NCBI RefSeq assembly: GCF_003185915.1
Contig: NZ_QHLZ01000012.1
Span: forward strand, 47,995 to 111,994
DNA: 64,000 nucleotides
Direction of reading: 5' to 3'
Origin: Arthrobacter psychrochitiniphilus
Lineage (GTDB): Bacteria; Actinomycetota; Actinomycetes; Actinomycetales; Micrococcaceae
Below, piece by piece: positions 63,929 through 64,000 of the stretch. The position numbers were made by a program, and so were the translations under genes. The first letter of the stretch is position 1; every line of letters begins with the position of its first letter. The notes under the pieces were generated by a model. It saw only the letters and a program-made list of their open reading frames with translations, did not search any database and had not been told where the DNA came from.

Positions 63929-64000
63929 TTATGAGCGTTTTTTGAGTTGTTTGGTGATGAGTTTCTTGAGCCATTTGGGGTATCGGGGGCGTGGGGTGTC
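63929..64000 (-). CDS. 3' end of an unidentified gene (runs off the right edge)
   Basis: The last 24 codons at the edge read DTPRPRYPKWLKKLITKQ, continuing with basic residues to a TAA at 63929-63931. The frame is open from the edge. The basic tail is reminiscent of transposase C-termini, but the fragment is too short to assign. Confidence 0.35.
   Translation of the reverse strand, partial: DTPRPRYPKWLKKLITKQLKKRS

Overview
The window comes from a high-GC actinobacterium, most likely an Arthrobacter-type member of the Micrococcaceae. The pointers are actinobacterial marker genes (a histidine-phosphatase/DUF3090/SCO1664 cluster, a DivIVA-domain mini-protein), LAxTG cell-wall sorting signals, many strong GGAGG ribosome sites and LacI-type sugar regulators. 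This assignment is inference from gene content; no rRNA, tRNA or CRISPR array was recognised.

Layout. 0-12.1 kb is mostly core: two family-5 peptide/nickel-type binding lipoproteins, TypA/BipA, a degraded SDR gene, an overlapping trio (glycosyltransferase, endonuclease/phosphatase-fold enzyme, membrane protein) and the phosphomutase-DUF3090-SCO1664 operon. 12.1-15.8 kb is gene-poor and accessory-looking: a YtoQ protein, an orphan hairpin, gene relics, and a ParD-like/zeta toxin-antitoxin pair with a palindrome over its promoter. 15.8-25.2 kb returns to housekeeping (YchF, RmuC, IspH, XseA/XseB, PPK2, an aminotransferase, a compatible-solute binding lipoprotein).

25.2-52.1 kb holds the distinctive part, a glycan-degradation region. 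It has a GH35 beta-galactosidase divergent from a LacI regulator, a sugar kinase, a GH20 beta-hexosaminidase, a GH101 endo-alpha-N-acetylgalactosaminidase, a beta-helix protein, a second LacI regulator and a GH42 beta-galactosidase. The GH20, GH101 and beta-helix proteins each have a signal peptide, carbohydrate-binding-type modules, a Pro/Thr-rich repeat linker and a C-terminal LAxTG anchor, so they should sit on the cell wall. A 14-base palindrome of the form TGTTAYKGATAACA lies before GH35, GH20, GH101 and the beta-helix gene, and a variant lies before the first LacI gene. At GH35, GH20 and GH101 it directly abuts or closely follows a likely -10 box. A second motif (TGTGARCGTGCACA) links the GH42 and beta-helix promoters to the second LacI gene. 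Together this reads as a surface system for cutting mucin-type O-glycans under two repressors. Unrelated genes (nitronate monooxygenase, Lrp/AsnC, CorA, a GNAT-AAA fusion, a nitroreductase) are interspersed.

52.1-64 kb holds a lipase pseudogene, malate dehydrogenase, a truncated membrane-protein gene running into it, a Nudix protein, a TetR-ABC exporter operon, a hemerythrin protein, a DUF2264 protein, the DivIVA mini-protein preceded by a 17-base tandem repeat, a MecA_N-type class B penicillin-binding lipoprotein and the 3' end of an unknown gene at the right edge.
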